Shown here piece by piece: positions 53,740-61,194 of a stretch of DNA of 64,000 bases (position 1 is the first letter of the stretch; every line of letters begins with the position of its first letter). The translations under genes were made by a program, and so were the position numbers. The stretch is from JAQBQB01 sp963846925. GTDB taxonomy: Bacteria > Gemmatimonadota > Gemmatimonadetes > Gemmatimonadales > Gemmatimonadaceae. The DNA lies in NCBI GenBank assembly GCA_963846925.1, contig CAWJXW010000007.1, positions 13,134 through 77,133 of the forward strand, given 5' to 3'. Below the pieces are notes generated by a model that was given only the letters and a program-made list of their open reading frames with translations, had not been told where the DNA came from and made no database searches.

Positions 53740-54031
53740 TGCGAAATCTCCTTTTGGTTGCGCGATGGCTGCGGGCTGTTTTTCGGGGCTCGCGACTGGT
53801 GCTCAGATTGAGAGCGCAGTTGGATCGCTGTTCGCCGCTGTCGTACCGGCTCTCTGCTGATACGACGAACGGGGTGTGGCCGAATCGACATGAGAACGAA
53901 GGACTGTGACAACGTTGTTCGGGAGTCCCCAGTCGCTTCCTCGACGAACGACAGGCTCATCGCCTCGATGCCTGCGAGGGCATCAGCGACGGGTTGCGAG
54001 GTGAACGGCTAAGCCATTGTCGGCTCGCCGG
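53740..54031 (+). other. Intergenic stretch before the tRNA promoter
   Basis: Between yciI and the tRNA-Pro promoter. I see no gene, repeat or terminator here beyond the ribosome-binding site of yciI. Codon-like stretches carry several stops in all frames of interest. Confidence 0.4.
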
Positions 54032-54060
54032 TTGTCGAGAGGCTTTTGGTCGGCTATACT
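54032..54060 (+). promoter_or_regulatory. Sigma-70-type promoter of tRNA-Pro
   Basis: TTGTCG (54032-54037), exactly 17 bp, then TATACT (54055-54060). The expected start near 54067 lies 33 nt before the mature tRNA. Confidence 0.75.
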
Positions 54061-54099
54061 CTTCGGACTGTCCGCGATTGGAAATGCAGTAGCGGCGGG

Positions 54100-54173
54100 C
54101 GGGACGTAGCGCAGTCCGGTAGCGCACCTGAATGGGGTTCAGGGGGTCGCGGGTTCAAATCCCGCCGTCCCGA
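54100..54173 (+). tRNA. tRNA-Pro (anticodon GGG)
   Basis: The cloverleaf is complete. Acceptor CGGGACG pairs with CGTCCCG (54166-54172) and is followed by discriminator A. D arm GCGC...GCGC. Anticodon stem CCTGA/TCAGG holds loop ATGGGGT with anticodon GGG. T arm GCGGG-TTCAAAT-CCCGC. CCA is not encoded. The antisense reading gives a familiar spurious protein (RRDLNPRPPEP) and should not be annotated. Confidence 0.97.
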
Positions 54174-54186
54174 TTCATTAGTGATC

Positions 54187-54219
54187 ACGCCACGGTGATT
54201 TCCTCCTGTGGCGTTTGCT
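54187..54219 (+). terminator. Probable terminator after tRNA-Pro
   Basis: ACGCCAC (54187-54193), 14-nt loop, GTGGCGT (54208-54214), then TTGCTTT. The large loop weakens it, but it is well placed 14 nt after the tRNA. Confidence 0.5.
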
Positions 54220-54283
54220 TTCCAGAACGGGCGGTCGAGTTTGTGTCGAGTCTCCGCTGCACGGGCGCCTCCTCGTGCCGCTC

Positions 54284-54316
54284 GCTCGCACACAGCTCGC
54301 ACACAGCTCGCACACA
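54284..54316. repeat. Three tandem copies of an 11-bp unit
   Basis: GCTCGCACACA repeated three times without spacers, with a partial fourth copy further on. It sits in the otherwise gene-free stretch between tRNA-Pro and the AraC-type regulator. Confidence 0.8.
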
Positions 54317-54463
54317 TCCAGCTCGCACTCGCGCATCGTCGCGATCGTCGTGCGTCACCAAACCAGTTGAAGTGCAGGTTCGTAGCGCGCGAATCACGCC
54401 GACCGTTGCGATTCCTTTGCACCCCGGCTGCCGGAACTAGCCCGGATCGAGCAAATCGACGAC

Positions 54464-54514
54464 GGCGAGCCGCTGAATGACTGTCCGTGGCCTTCTTTTT
54501 GCCCATTCGGCTCA
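54464..54514. repeat. 51-bp direct repeat, copy 1 (left of the redox cassette)
   Basis: It begins GGCGAGCCGCTGAATGA and ends CATTCGGCTCA. A copy with about 90% identity and the same orientation lies at 57686-57735. The repeat has internal dyad symmetry (GAGCCGctGAATG ... CATTcGGCTC). The two copies enclose the AraC, OYE and SDR genes. Confidence 0.8.
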
Positions 54515-54547
54515 TGTATTGACCGAATGGGCATTTTAGGCCATACT
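54500..54547 (+). promoter_or_regulatory. Autoregulated, possibly leaderless promoter of the AraC-type gene
   Basis: TTGACC (54519-54524), 17 bp, CATACT (54542-54547); the start would fall at about 54554, next to the ATG at 54555, and no Shine-Dalgarno exists. The perfect 11-bp inverted repeat TGCCCATTCGG (54500-54510) / CCGAATGGGCA (54523-54533) covers the -35 region, so binding there would repress. Confidence 0.6.
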
Positions 54548-54554
54548 TCCTGGC

Positions 54555-55520
54555 ATGGAGATCCGTTGCCCGCTCGACGACGTCCTCGACGTGCTGCGCG
54601 TGCGTGGCGCCGTGATGGCGAACCTGCGCGCCCGAGGACCGTGGGGCATTAGCCTTCCGCGGACCCCGAAGGCGACGCTGCACGCCGTGACCGCCGGCGT
54701 GTGTTGGGTGCGCGTCAAAGGACAACCGCCAATCGAACAGCTTCCGGGCGACGTCGTACTGCTGCCGACCGGAGCAGCGCATATCGTGGCGAGCGCTCCT
54801 GCCGGACCGACGCGAACGTGGGGCAAGGTCGCCGAGGGGCAAGCTGGTAATCCCGCGCACGAATGCGTGTTCGACGGCCCCGGCGGGGGGAGCTCGACAC
54901 ACGTCATCTGCGCGGGGTTCGAGTACGATCACGAGGTCGCACAACCGCTCCTTTCGCTGATGCCACGCGTGCTGTTCCTGTCGGGACAGGAGATGGCGGA
55001 GGGGAGCCCCGTGCAGGCGACGCTACGCGTCCTCCGTCACGAGCTCGCCGCGAGAACGTCCGGGTCGGCGACCGTGATCGACCGGCTGATCGACGTCCTG
55101 TTCGTTCAAGTGATCCGCGCGTGGTTAGGCACCGAGGACGGCTCCGGGACGTCCTGGCTTCAGGCACTCCGTGACCCGACCATTGGGCGCGCGCTCTCTG
55201 TCTTGCACGCGGACCCCGCAGCGCCATGGACGATCGAGACCCTCGCGCGCGAGGTGAGCCTGTCGCGGGCCACGCTGACGCGCCGCTTCTCGACCCTGGT
55301 CGGCGAGCCACCGCTTTCGTATCTCACGCGCTGGCGCATGGAGCTGGCCGCGCGGCACCTGCGCGAGACGGACAAGGCCGTGAGCACGATCGCGCGCCAC
55401 GTCGGGTACACCTCCGAGTTCGCATTCTCGCGCGCATTCTCGCGGCTACGCGGGCTCCCGCCAGGTCGGTATCGGGCCGAGCTGCGACAAAGGCGCGAGG
55501 CAGGAGCCGCGGCGCAGTGA
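54555..55520 (+). CDS. AraC-family regulator with cupin-type sensor domain
   Basis: 321 residues. Residues 1-190 form the cupin_6 sensor (RARGPWGISLPRTPKATLHA, LPGDVVLLPTGAAHIVASAP, FEYDHEVAQPLLSLMPRVLF). The C-terminal AraC domain (215-310) has two helix-turn-helix motifs: WTIETLAREVSLSRATLTRR with FSTLVG, and VSTIARHVGYTSEFAFSRAF. Such regulators usually control nearby oxidoreductases, here the OYE and SDR. The last 75 bp overlap the convergent OYE gene. Confidence 0.95.
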   Translation: MEIRCPLDDVLDVLRVRGAVMANLRARGPWGISLPRTPKATLHAVTAGVCWVRVKGQPPIEQLPGDVVLLPTGAAHIVASAPAGPTRTWGKVAEGQAGNPAHECVFDGPGGGSSTHVICAGFEYDHEVAQPLLSLMPRVLFLSGQEMAEGSPVQATLRVLRHELAARTSGSATVIDRLIDVLFVQVIRAWLGTEDGSGTSWLQALRDPTIGRALSVLHADPAAPWTIETLAREVSLSRATLTRRFSTLVGEPPLSYLTRWRMELAARHLRETDKAVSTIARHVGYTSEFAFSRAFSRLRGLPPGRYRAELRQRREAGAAAQ

Positions 55521-56645
55521 GAGCGCGGCAGGTGACCGCAAGGGCGCAACGTGGTCACCGGTCAGGGCCGGATAGTCTGTGTAGCCCTGTTCGCGACCCC
55601 CGTAGAACGTGCTGGGGTTAGCAACGTTGAGCGGCGCATCCTGGGCGTAACGTTCGACCAGGTCGGGGTTGGCGATATACGATTTGCCGAAGGCGACGCA
55701 ATCGGCTCGACCGGCCGCGATTGCCGCGTTGGCGCGTCGCTTGTCGTAGCCGCCGTTTGCCATGTAATGCCCATTGAAACGACGCCGCAACTCCGGGAAG
55801 TCGAGCGGCAACTCCGAGCCGTGCACGTCACGCTCCATCACGTGCAGATAGGCCAGACCGAATGGACGGAGCGTAGCGCCCACGTGGTTGAACAGCGCCT
55901 GCGGGTTTGAATCGCGCATGTCGTTGTACTGGTTGAGCGGCGAAATGCGGACTCCAACGCGATCGGCGCCCCACACCTCACACACAGCCGCCACCACCTC
56001 CTGCAGCAGCCGTGTTCGGTTGGCGATTGAGCCGCCATACTGATCCGTTCGGTGATTGGTGCCATCACGGAGAAACTGGTCGAGCAGGTAGCCGTTGGCG
56101 CCATGCACTTCCATTCCGTCGAACCCAGCAGTCTTGGCATTCTGCGCCGCAATGCGGAAACTCTCAATCAGCGCCGGAATCTCCCACGTCTCCAGCGCAC
56201 GAGGCGTGACGAAATCCGTCATCCCCCGATGGGTGAATGCCTTGCCCGCCGGTTTGATGGCGGAGGGTGCCACTGGCAGCGCATCATTCGGCAACAGCGA
56301 AGGGTGAGAGATTCGTCCGACGTGCCACAGCTGCAAAAGGATGCGCCCGCCCTTGGCATGCACCGTGTCCGTCACCCGCTTCCAGCCGGCCACCTGCGCT
56401 GGGCTGTGAATACCGGGGGTGCCAGGGTAACCGTGCGCCATATCCGATATCGGTGAGGCCTCGGTGATGATGAGGCCGGCCGAGGCACGCTGCGCGTAGT
56501 AGGTGGCGTTGATCGGCTGTGGCACGTTGCCGGGCTGCCCCGCGCGGTTGCGGGTCAACGGCGCCATCACGATGCGGTTGGGCAGTGCCAGACCGCCCAG
56601 CCGGATCGGGGTGAACAGGTCTGTTGCCATATCAGCGCTCTGCAT
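55446..56645 (-). CDS. Old-yellow-enzyme family alkene reductase
   Basis: 399 residues (ATG 56630 would give MATDLFTPIRLGG and is equally possible). FMN-dependent NAD(P)H:flavin oxidoreductase of the NemA/OYE class reducing activated C=C bonds. Motifs: PNRIVMAPLTRNRAG, LQLWHVGRISH, the substrate-binding HGANGYLLDQFLRDGTNHRT with DQYGGS, and FGKSYIANPDLVER. Normal members end at EQGYTDYPAL; this one runs 37 residues further, into the 3' end of the AraC gene, so its stop has been lost. Base composition seems slightly lower in GC than neighbours, hinting at transfer. Confidence 0.94.
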   Translation of the reverse strand: MQSADMATDLFTPIRLGGLALPNRIVMAPLTRNRAGQPGNVPQPINATYYAQRASAGLIITEASPISDMAHGYPGTPGIHSPAQVAGWKRVTDTVHAKGGRILLQLWHVGRISHPSLLPNDALPVAPSAIKPAGKAFTHRGMTDFVTPRALETWEIPALIESFRIAAQNAKTAGFDGMEVHGANGYLLDQFLRDGTNHRTDQYGGSIANRTRLLQEVVAAVCEVWGADRVGVRISPLNQYNDMRDSNPQALFNHVGATLRPFGLAYLHVMERDVHGSELPLDFPELRRRFNGHYMANGGYDKRRANAAIAAGRADCVAFGKSYIANPDLVERYAQDAPLNVANPSTFYGGREQGYTDYPALTGDHVAPLRSPAALSLRRGSCLAPLSQLGPIPTWREPA

Positions 56646-56656
56646 GGTTAGGATTT

Positions 56657-56674
56657 AAGCATTATTGAATGCTT
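56657..56674. promoter_or_regulatory. Inverted repeat just upstream of the OYE gene
   Basis: AAGCATT-ATTG-AATGCTT, perfect 7-bp arms, 12 bp before the ATG at 56645. It is an operator-like, AT-rich site; its symmetry differs from the AraC operator, so another regulator may act here. Confidence 0.55.
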
Positions 56675-56800
56675 CACGCCTTCGACAAGGAGCGTGATTC
56701 GATTTCGTTGCCGCCTGTTCATTCGACAGCGCGAATCCGCGACCGGTGCCGTCTGTCGGGTGCGGCGTGACGACAAGACGACAGATCGCTCGGGTCGACG

Positions 56801-56832
56801 ACGCCCCGCGGACCGGTTCGTCCGCGGGGCGT
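56801..56832 (-). terminator. Strong GC hairpin downstream of the SDR gene
   Basis: ACGCCCCGCGGAC (56801-56813), loop CGGTTC, GTCCGCGGGGCGT (56820-56832); a perfect 13-bp stem about 80 nt after the SDR stop. No T-tract follows on either strand, so it may act as a pause, a boundary or a transcript-stability element rather than an intrinsic terminator. Confidence 0.4.
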
Positions 56833-56913
56833 GAAAGTCCTCGAGAAACCGGAGGAGTAAGAACGGGTTGGCAACCAGATCGAGCGATTCAGCACCCAAC
56901 TTCCCGCGCTCGC

Positions 56914-57636
56914 TCAGATGGCCGCGAACTGACGCTCCACCGCCTTGTGATCCTCCCGCCAGGCGGCATACGTCTGCTGCGACATGGGGTCCGGGTAGAT
57001 GTCTTCCTCATTCGCGGCGACGCCGGCGAGCGTGGCGCGAGCCACGTCGATCGCCGGTGTCTTCGCCGCCGGGAACGAGCGCGCCATGTCCGTGTCCACG
57101 AGACCGGGGAAAACGCCGTGCACCCGGATCCCACGCTTGGCCAGGTCGGCGCGGAACGACTGCGTCAGCGACCACCCTGCGGCCTTGGAGGCATTGTAGG
57201 CCGCGACGCCCGGAATGCTGACCAGCGAGAGGAGCGTGAGGATGTTGACGACGCTTCCCTCGTTCCGCTCGAGGACGGGCACGAAGGCCGTGGTCACGTT
57301 GAGCAAGCCGAAGAAGTTGGTCTCCATGTCGCCTCGCACCGCATCCACCGGGATGTCCGTGAGGCCGCCAAAAGACAGCACTCCGGCGTTGTTGATGAGC
57401 AGCGTGAGGTCCTTCCCCTGCGCGGCCGCCGCGCGCGCATCCGCGGTGCTCGTGACGTCGAGCTTCAGCGCGCGGATGCGCTTCGGGTCGAGGCGAACGA
57501 CCGCGTCCAGACTCGCGAGATCCCGCGCCGCGGCGTAGATGCGGCTCGCGCCTCGTTCGAGCAGCGCTTCGACGAACGCGCGGCCAATCCCACGGTTCGC
57601 TCCCGTGACCAGGGCGACCGAATTCTTGATTTGCAT
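56914..57636 (-). CDS. Short-chain dehydrogenase/reductase (SDR)
   Basis: 240 residues from ATG 57636, with GGAGAG 5 nt upstream. Classical SDR signatures: cofactor loop TGANRGIG (residues 12-19), LINNAGV, and the active-site YNASK, with NILTLLSLVSIPGVAAYNAS around it. It should catalyse an NAD(P)H-dependent carbonyl reduction. Together with OYE and the AraC regulator it forms a compact redox module between 51-bp repeats. Confidence 0.94.
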   Translation of the reverse strand: MQIKNSVALVTGANRGIGRAFVEALLERGASRIYAAARDLASLDAVVRLDPKRIRALKLDVTSTADARAAAAQGKDLTLLINNAGVLSFGGLTDIPVDAVRGDMETNFFGLLNVTTAFVPVLERNEGSVVNILTLLSLVSIPGVAAYNASKAAGWSLTQSFRADLAKRGIRVHGVFPGLVDTDMARSFPAAKTPAIDVARATLAGVAANEEDIYPDPMSQQTYAAWREDHKAVERQFAAI

Positions 57637-57685
57637 GGCACTCTCCATAGGGATAACAGATGATGCGAGTACCATACGTGGCGTT

Positions 57686-57735
57686 GGCGAGCCGCTGAAT
57701 GATTGTTCGTGGCGTCTTTTTGCTCATTCGGCTCA
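57686..57735. repeat. 51-bp direct repeat, copy 2 (right of the redox cassette)
   Basis: It matches 54464-54514 at about 46 of 51 positions, same orientation, one single-base length difference. Its right edge coincides with the break in a haloperoxidase-like remnant, which suggests a recombination junction. Confidence 0.8.
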
Positions 57736-57740
57736 CCGCG

Positions 57741-57839
57741 TCGATAGTGAATTCCTGCGTAGAGCCGCGACAGGCTTGCCTCTTGAGCCGCGGCGGCAAA
57801 GAGCGCGCACGTGCCGAGCACGAGGGTACGTTTGAACAT
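57741..57839 (-). pseudogene. Decayed secreted protein, possible vanadium haloperoxidase (PAP2) remnant
   Basis: ATG 57839, preceded by an AGGCAGG-like site, starts a signal peptide (MFKRTLVLGTCALFAAAAQ). It is joined directly to EASLSRLYAGIHYR, a segment typical of the C-terminal PAP2/vanadium haloperoxidase domain. The several hundred residues normally between are missing, and the frame then enters repeat copy 2. The call rests on one short motif. Confidence 0.45.
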
Positions 57840-58022
57840 CGTGCCTGCCTCAGTGAAATTGTGGACTGGCGACCAAACGCGAAGACCGGCGAAGCGGTCG
57901 TACGGCATGGAGTCTTCTCGCGCTTTGACTCAGCGAATTGCCATAGTCCGCTACCCAGTGATTACGCCGTCTGGCGCGTACCGACAAACTCGTTGAGCAA
58001 GAACTTCCTCGAGGCACACAGG

Positions 58023-59171
58023 GTGGCCGACAACCCGTCGCCGCTGGATCCGAAGACCTACCGAGCTACAGTCCTTGGCCTGCTGTCCGGCCACTGGGGC
58101 ATCTTGCTCTTTGGCCTCGCCGCTGTCGGAGCCGAGACGGGCGCCAGCCTGCTCGAGCCGTGGCCGATCAAGATCGTGCTCGACACGGTGCTTCGCGCCA
58201 AGCCGCTGCCGCAATGGCTGGAGCGCGCGGTCGCGTCGATGCTCGGGACGAATGTCTTGGGCGTTCTCGAATTCGCCGTGGGCATGGTGCTGCTCATCGC
58301 GATCGTCGGGGGCGTGGGCAGCTACGTCGAAAAGCAATGCGTCACGACCTTGGGCCAGCGGGTGACGCACGAGCTTCGATCCCGGATTTACACCCATGCC
58401 CAACGCCTATCGATGTCGTTCCACGACAAGAAGCGTACGGGTGACATCATCAGCACGGCGACGGCGGATGTCGATGCGATCCAGAGCGCGATCACATCGG
58501 GCGTCCTCGACACGCTGTACTACACGCTGCTGTTGATCGGCATGAGCGGCCTCATGCTCTATCTCGACTGGCGCTTCACGCTCATCGCGCTGGCGGTCCT
58601 GCCGGCACTCAGCGTCGTCGTCTACACGCTCACGCGCCGGATCAAGCGCACCTCCCTCGACGTGCGCGGCCGGGAAGCGGACCTCATGTCGACGATGCAC
58701 GAGGTGCTGTCGTCGATGCGGCTCGTGAAAGCGTTCGGCCGGGAAGATCACGAGCGCGGCCGGTTCGAGTACCAGAGCGAGCAGATCGTCGCGGCCACGC
58801 TCCGGGCGCGCGACGTCAAAGCGAAGCTGGCGCCGGCCGTCGAGATCATCGTCGCCGTGGGGAGCGGGGCGGTCCTCTGGTTCGGCGCGCGTCACGTCCT
58901 CGATGGCCGGCTGACCGCCGGTGCGCTCGTCGTCTTCCTGCTGTACTTGAGCAAGATGTACAAGCCGATTCGCGAACTGTCGAAGATGACGGACACGTAC
59001 TCGCGCGCGCTGGTGGCGTTCGAACGGATCAACAACTTCCTCGGCGTCGAGCTCGAGGTTCGTGATCGACCCGGAGCGCGACGCGCGCCTCGCTTCCGCG
59101 GTACGATCGAGCTCGATCACGTGACGTTCGGATACGGGCCCCCACCGACCGGCCCAACCTCGTCGACGTGA
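58023..59171 (+). CDS. ABC exporter, permease part of a frameshifted gene
   Basis: 382 residues from GTG 58023, which has GAGG 8 nt upstream. Six membrane helices of a type-1 exporter: LLSGHWGILLFGLAAVGAET, LEFAVGMVLLIAIVGGVGSY, SGVLDTLYYTLLLIGMSGLM, WRFTLIALAVLPALSVVVYT and later ones, with the conserved FHDKKRTGDIISTATADVDA loop. It then enters the ATPase domain (FRGTIELDHVTFGYGP) and goes out of frame at the C5 run 59139-59143 (GPPPTGPTSST, stop). One more or two fewer C restores GPTDRPNLVDVSLTIPAG and joins the next fragment. Confidence 0.93.
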   Translation: MADNPSPLDPKTYRATVLGLLSGHWGILLFGLAAVGAETGASLLEPWPIKIVLDTVLRAKPLPQWLERAVASMLGTNVLGVLEFAVGMVLLIAIVGGVGSYVEKQCVTTLGQRVTHELRSRIYTHAQRLSMSFHDKKRTGDIISTATADVDAIQSAITSGVLDTLYYTLLLIGMSGLMLYLDWRFTLIALAVLPALSVVVYTLTRRIKRTSLDVRGREADLMSTMHEVLSSMRLVKAFGREDHERGRFEYQSEQIVAATLRARDVKAKLAPAVEIIVAVGSGAVLWFGARHVLDGRLTAGALVVFLLYLSKMYKPIRELSKMTDTYSRALVAFERINNFLGVELEVRDRPGARRAPRFRGTIELDHVTFGYGPPPTGPTSST

Positions 59172-59476
59172 GCCTCACGATCCCGGCCGGCTCCATCGCC
59201 GCGGTGGTCGGACCGACCGGCGCCGGGAAGACGACGCTCATCAATCTCATCGCCCGCTTCTACGACCCGCGGTCGGGACGTGTGCTGATCGACGGCGAGG
59301 ATGTGCAGTCGTTCTATCAGGAATCCCTCCGCGAACGCATGAGCTTCGTGCTTGCAGGACACGCTGCTCTTTCGCGGACCGGTGTGGCAGAACATCGCGT
59401 ACGGAAGGCCGGAGGCGAAACGCGGCGAGATCGCCCGAGCCGCCGAGTTGGCGAACGCGGATGGGTTCATTCGTGA
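59168..59476 (+). CDS. ABC exporter, Walker A fragment of the frameshifted gene
   Basis: This frame supplies MSLTIPAGSIAAVVGPTGAG (Walker A GPTGAGKTT) and RFYDPRSGRVLIDGEDVQSF. After MSFVLA near 59350 it is out of frame. Removing one T (GTGCTTGCAG to GTGCTGCAG) continues as VLQDTLLFRG in the next fragment. The part beyond about 59351 is not real protein. Confidence 0.85.
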   Translation: MSLTIPAGSIAAVVGPTGAGKTTLINLIARFYDPRSGRVLIDGEDVQSFYQESLRERMSFVLAGHAALSRTGVAEHRVRKAGGETRRDRPSRRVGERGWVHS

Positions 59477-59864
59477 GCTTCCCGACGGCTACAACACGAT
59501 GGTCGGCGAGCGCGGCGTGACGTTGTCCGGCGGCCAGCAGCAGCGAATCGCCATCGCGCGGGCCCTCATTCGCGACGCGCCGATTCTGATTCTCGACGAA
59601 CCCACCACAGGATTGGATGCGGCGTCGGAGGCGCTGGTCCTCGATGCGCTTCGCCAGCTGATGCGCGGGAAGACGACGATCATGATCGCGCACAGCCTCG
59701 CGACGGTGCAGCAGGCGGACCAGATCTTCGTGGTCGATCACGGCCGCGTGTGTGAGCGCGGCACGCATGCGACGCTGCTCGCGGCGAGCGGAGTTTACGC
59801 TCGGCTGCACGACCGCCAATTCAATCGGAGCATCTCGCCGGCGAGTCTCCAGCCGAGCGGCTAG
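59352..59864 (+). CDS. ABC exporter, C-terminal ATPase fragment of the frameshifted gene
   Basis: 170 residues completing the nucleotide-binding domain: Q-loop QDTLLFRGPVWQNIAYGRPE, ABC signature LSGGQQQRIAIARAL, Walker B ILILDEPTTGLD, and the H-loop His in TIMIAHSLATVQQ. It ends SGVYARLHDRQFNRSIS. All three fragments together make one complete half-transporter of about 610 residues. The last 79 bp recur at 63881. Confidence 0.93.
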   Translation: MQDTLLFRGPVWQNIAYGRPEAKRGEIARAAELANADGFIRELPDGYNTMVGERGVTLSGGQQQRIAIARALIRDAPILILDEPTTGLDAASEALVLDALRQLMRGKTTIMIAHSLATVQQADQIFVVDHGRVCERGTHATLLAASGVYARLHDRQFNRSISPASLQPSG

Positions 59865-59865
59865 C
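59787..59865. repeat. 79-bp direct repeat, copy 1 (end of the ABC exporter gene)
   Basis: It covers the last 26 codons and stop of the exporter. A copy with 73 of 79 matches, same orientation, is at 63881-63959. Confidence 0.9.
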
Positions 59866-60072
59866 TCGCCGTGCGGCGGTGCACCGGCGTCGGGTCAGCG
59901 GATGATCGCCGGATTCGCTGGGGACGACTCGATCGAAACGGCGGACGAGGCGTTTTGCGTGAACCGGGCGCCACTACCGCGGTCGTGACCCGGAACTTCA
60001 AGTTCCATGAATCGGGTCGTTTGCCGATGCGAACGAGTTGGCACTCTCACGCCGAGGTATCGATTGCGAACG

Positions 60073-60639
60073 ATGTCACACGATGTCTCTCGATTGATTG
60101 GCGCGGCAGCGCTGCTGACCGCGTGCATGCACCAGGCACCCGGGCCCGTGCAGTCCATGGGGTCAGCGCTCGCGGACGCGCCGGCCGTGGCCGAGGGCTT
60201 GCGCGACCTGCGCGTGGCGACCGCGCCGTACAAGAACCTCGATGCGGCGGTCGCGGCGGGATACCCCCAGACCGTTGCCGACTGCATCGTCGACGAACAC
60301 CACGGGGCGATGGGCTACCATCACCTCAATCGCGCGTACGTCGACGGGACGCTGGATCTGACGAAACCCGAATTCCTGCTCTACGAACGGATGCCGGACA
60401 GCAGCTACCGGTTGAACGGCGTGGAGTTCATCGTCCCGTATCGCTTTTGGTCGCGCGATTCGACGCCGCCGGTCCTCATGGGGCAGAACCTGCACCATGA
60501 GAACAATTTCAACTATTGGTATCTCCACGTGTGGGCGTGGACGGACAACAAGGACGGACTGTTCGCGAACATGAATCCGGACGTGCGGTGTCCAGGCGGC
60601 GGGAAGGCGTACATCGCCACACCGGACTCGCTTTCTTGA
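60073..60639 (+). CDS. Putative lipoprotein of unknown function
   Basis: 188 residues from ATG 60073. Signal with lipobox LLTAC (residues 14-18 of LIGAAALLTAC). The mature part contains ATAPYKNLDAAVAAGYPQTV, DEHHGAMGYHHLNRAYVDGT and NLHHENNFNYWYLHVWAWTD. The His-rich clusters (EHHGAMGYHH, LHHENN) suggest metal binding or a redox role. I recognise the pattern as a conserved secreted protein but cannot name a family. A good terminator follows. Confidence 0.8.
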   Translation: MSHDVSRLIGAAALLTACMHQAPGPVQSMGSALADAPAVAEGLRDLRVATAPYKNLDAAVAAGYPQTVADCIVDEHHGAMGYHHLNRAYVDGTLDLTKPEFLLYERMPDSSYRLNGVEFIVPYRFWSRDSTPPVLMGQNLHHENNFNYWYLHVWAWTDNKDGLFANMNPDVRCPGGGKAYIATPDSLS

Positions 60640-60647
60640 AGAGAGAG

Positions 60648-60671
60648 GCCACGGCGATTGACCGCCGTGGC
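60648..60671 (+). terminator. Terminator of the lipoprotein gene
   Basis: GCCACGGCG, loop ATTGAC, CGCCGTGGC: perfect 9-bp stem, 8 nt after the stop, followed by GTCTTTGCGTT (weak T-tract). Confidence 0.65.
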
Positions 60672-60699
60672 GTCTTTGCGTTCGACCCCCTCCCCCCTC

Positions 60700-61056
60700 C
60701 TAGTCGGAGCGGTCGCCTGGCGTCACGGCCTCGAGCAGCTCGATGGCCTTCTCGTTCTGGAGTAGCTCGATCAGGCAGCACGTCAGCGCGCGCAGCGCAT
60801 CCGGCGACTCCAAGACCAGCCTCAGTCGCGTTTTAGCGCCAGCAGGCTCTCCCATCTTGCGGAACGCGTGCCCGGTGGCCGCGAGGCGCAAGACGGTCAG
60901 TCCGTCATCGTGGAGATGCTCGAGTCTGGCGACGACGGTCCCAACCGTCGTGCGGTCAGGATTGTACGCGATGTCCTGGGCCTCCACAGCCAAATAGCTC
61001 ATCGACTCCGCTCGTGGCGCGAACCGCGGGGCATCCGTTGCGACCGACGTCTCCAT
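60700..61056 (-). CDS. Hypothetical protein, divergent from the XRE regulator
   Basis: 118 residues from ATG 61056 with AAGGAGG 6 nt upstream. Soluble, helical; ARLEHLHDDGLTVLRLAATG and ALTCCLIELLQNEKAIELLE are the main segments. No known domain. It shares its promoter region with the XRE-type gene and probably the same operator at 61131-61164, so the two may form a functional pair. Confidence 0.65.
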   Translation of the reverse strand: METSVATDAPRFAPRAESMSYLAVEAQDIAYNPDRTTVGTVVARLEHLHDDGLTVLRLAATGHAFRKMGEPAGAKTRLRLVLESPDALRALTCCLIELLQNEKAIELLEAVTPGDRSD

Positions 61057-61130
61057 GGTGAGCCTCCTTGCCGGTGGGGAAGGGGGGAACGACAGCCGGG
61101 AACGAAGCGGAAAGTGGGCACATCGGCGAG

Positions 61131-61184
61131 TAGTGTCAATAGTGTCATGACATCATTGACACTAGTGAGACACGAACCCTAGAT
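61131..61184. promoter_or_regulatory. Multi-half-site operator with promoter for the XRE gene
   Basis: TAGTGTCAAT (61131-61140) and ATTGACACTA (61155-61164) are perfect inverted arms around a central palindrome TGTCATGACA (61143-61152). TTGACA occurs on both strands in the outer arms. On the plus strand TTGACA (61157-61162) is about 17 bp from CTAGAT (61179-61184), placing the start next to GTG 61195 (leaderless). Binding would block both directions. Confidence 0.65.
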
Positions 61185-61194
61185 TCGTCCGTGC

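Noticed and set aside
54100..54554. Integrase-type island attached at tRNA-Pro
   Set aside because: No integrase gene or duplicated tRNA 3' end was found; only the 51-bp repeats remain, reported as such.
54054..54944. Protein containing RRDLNPRPPEP over the tRNA
   Set aside because: Antisense reading of tRNA-Pro, a well-known spurious annotation.
57699..58022. Long N-terminal extension of the ABC exporter
   Set aside because: It crosses repeat copy 2 and the antisense remnant; GTG 58023 has a ribosome-binding site and family-like start.
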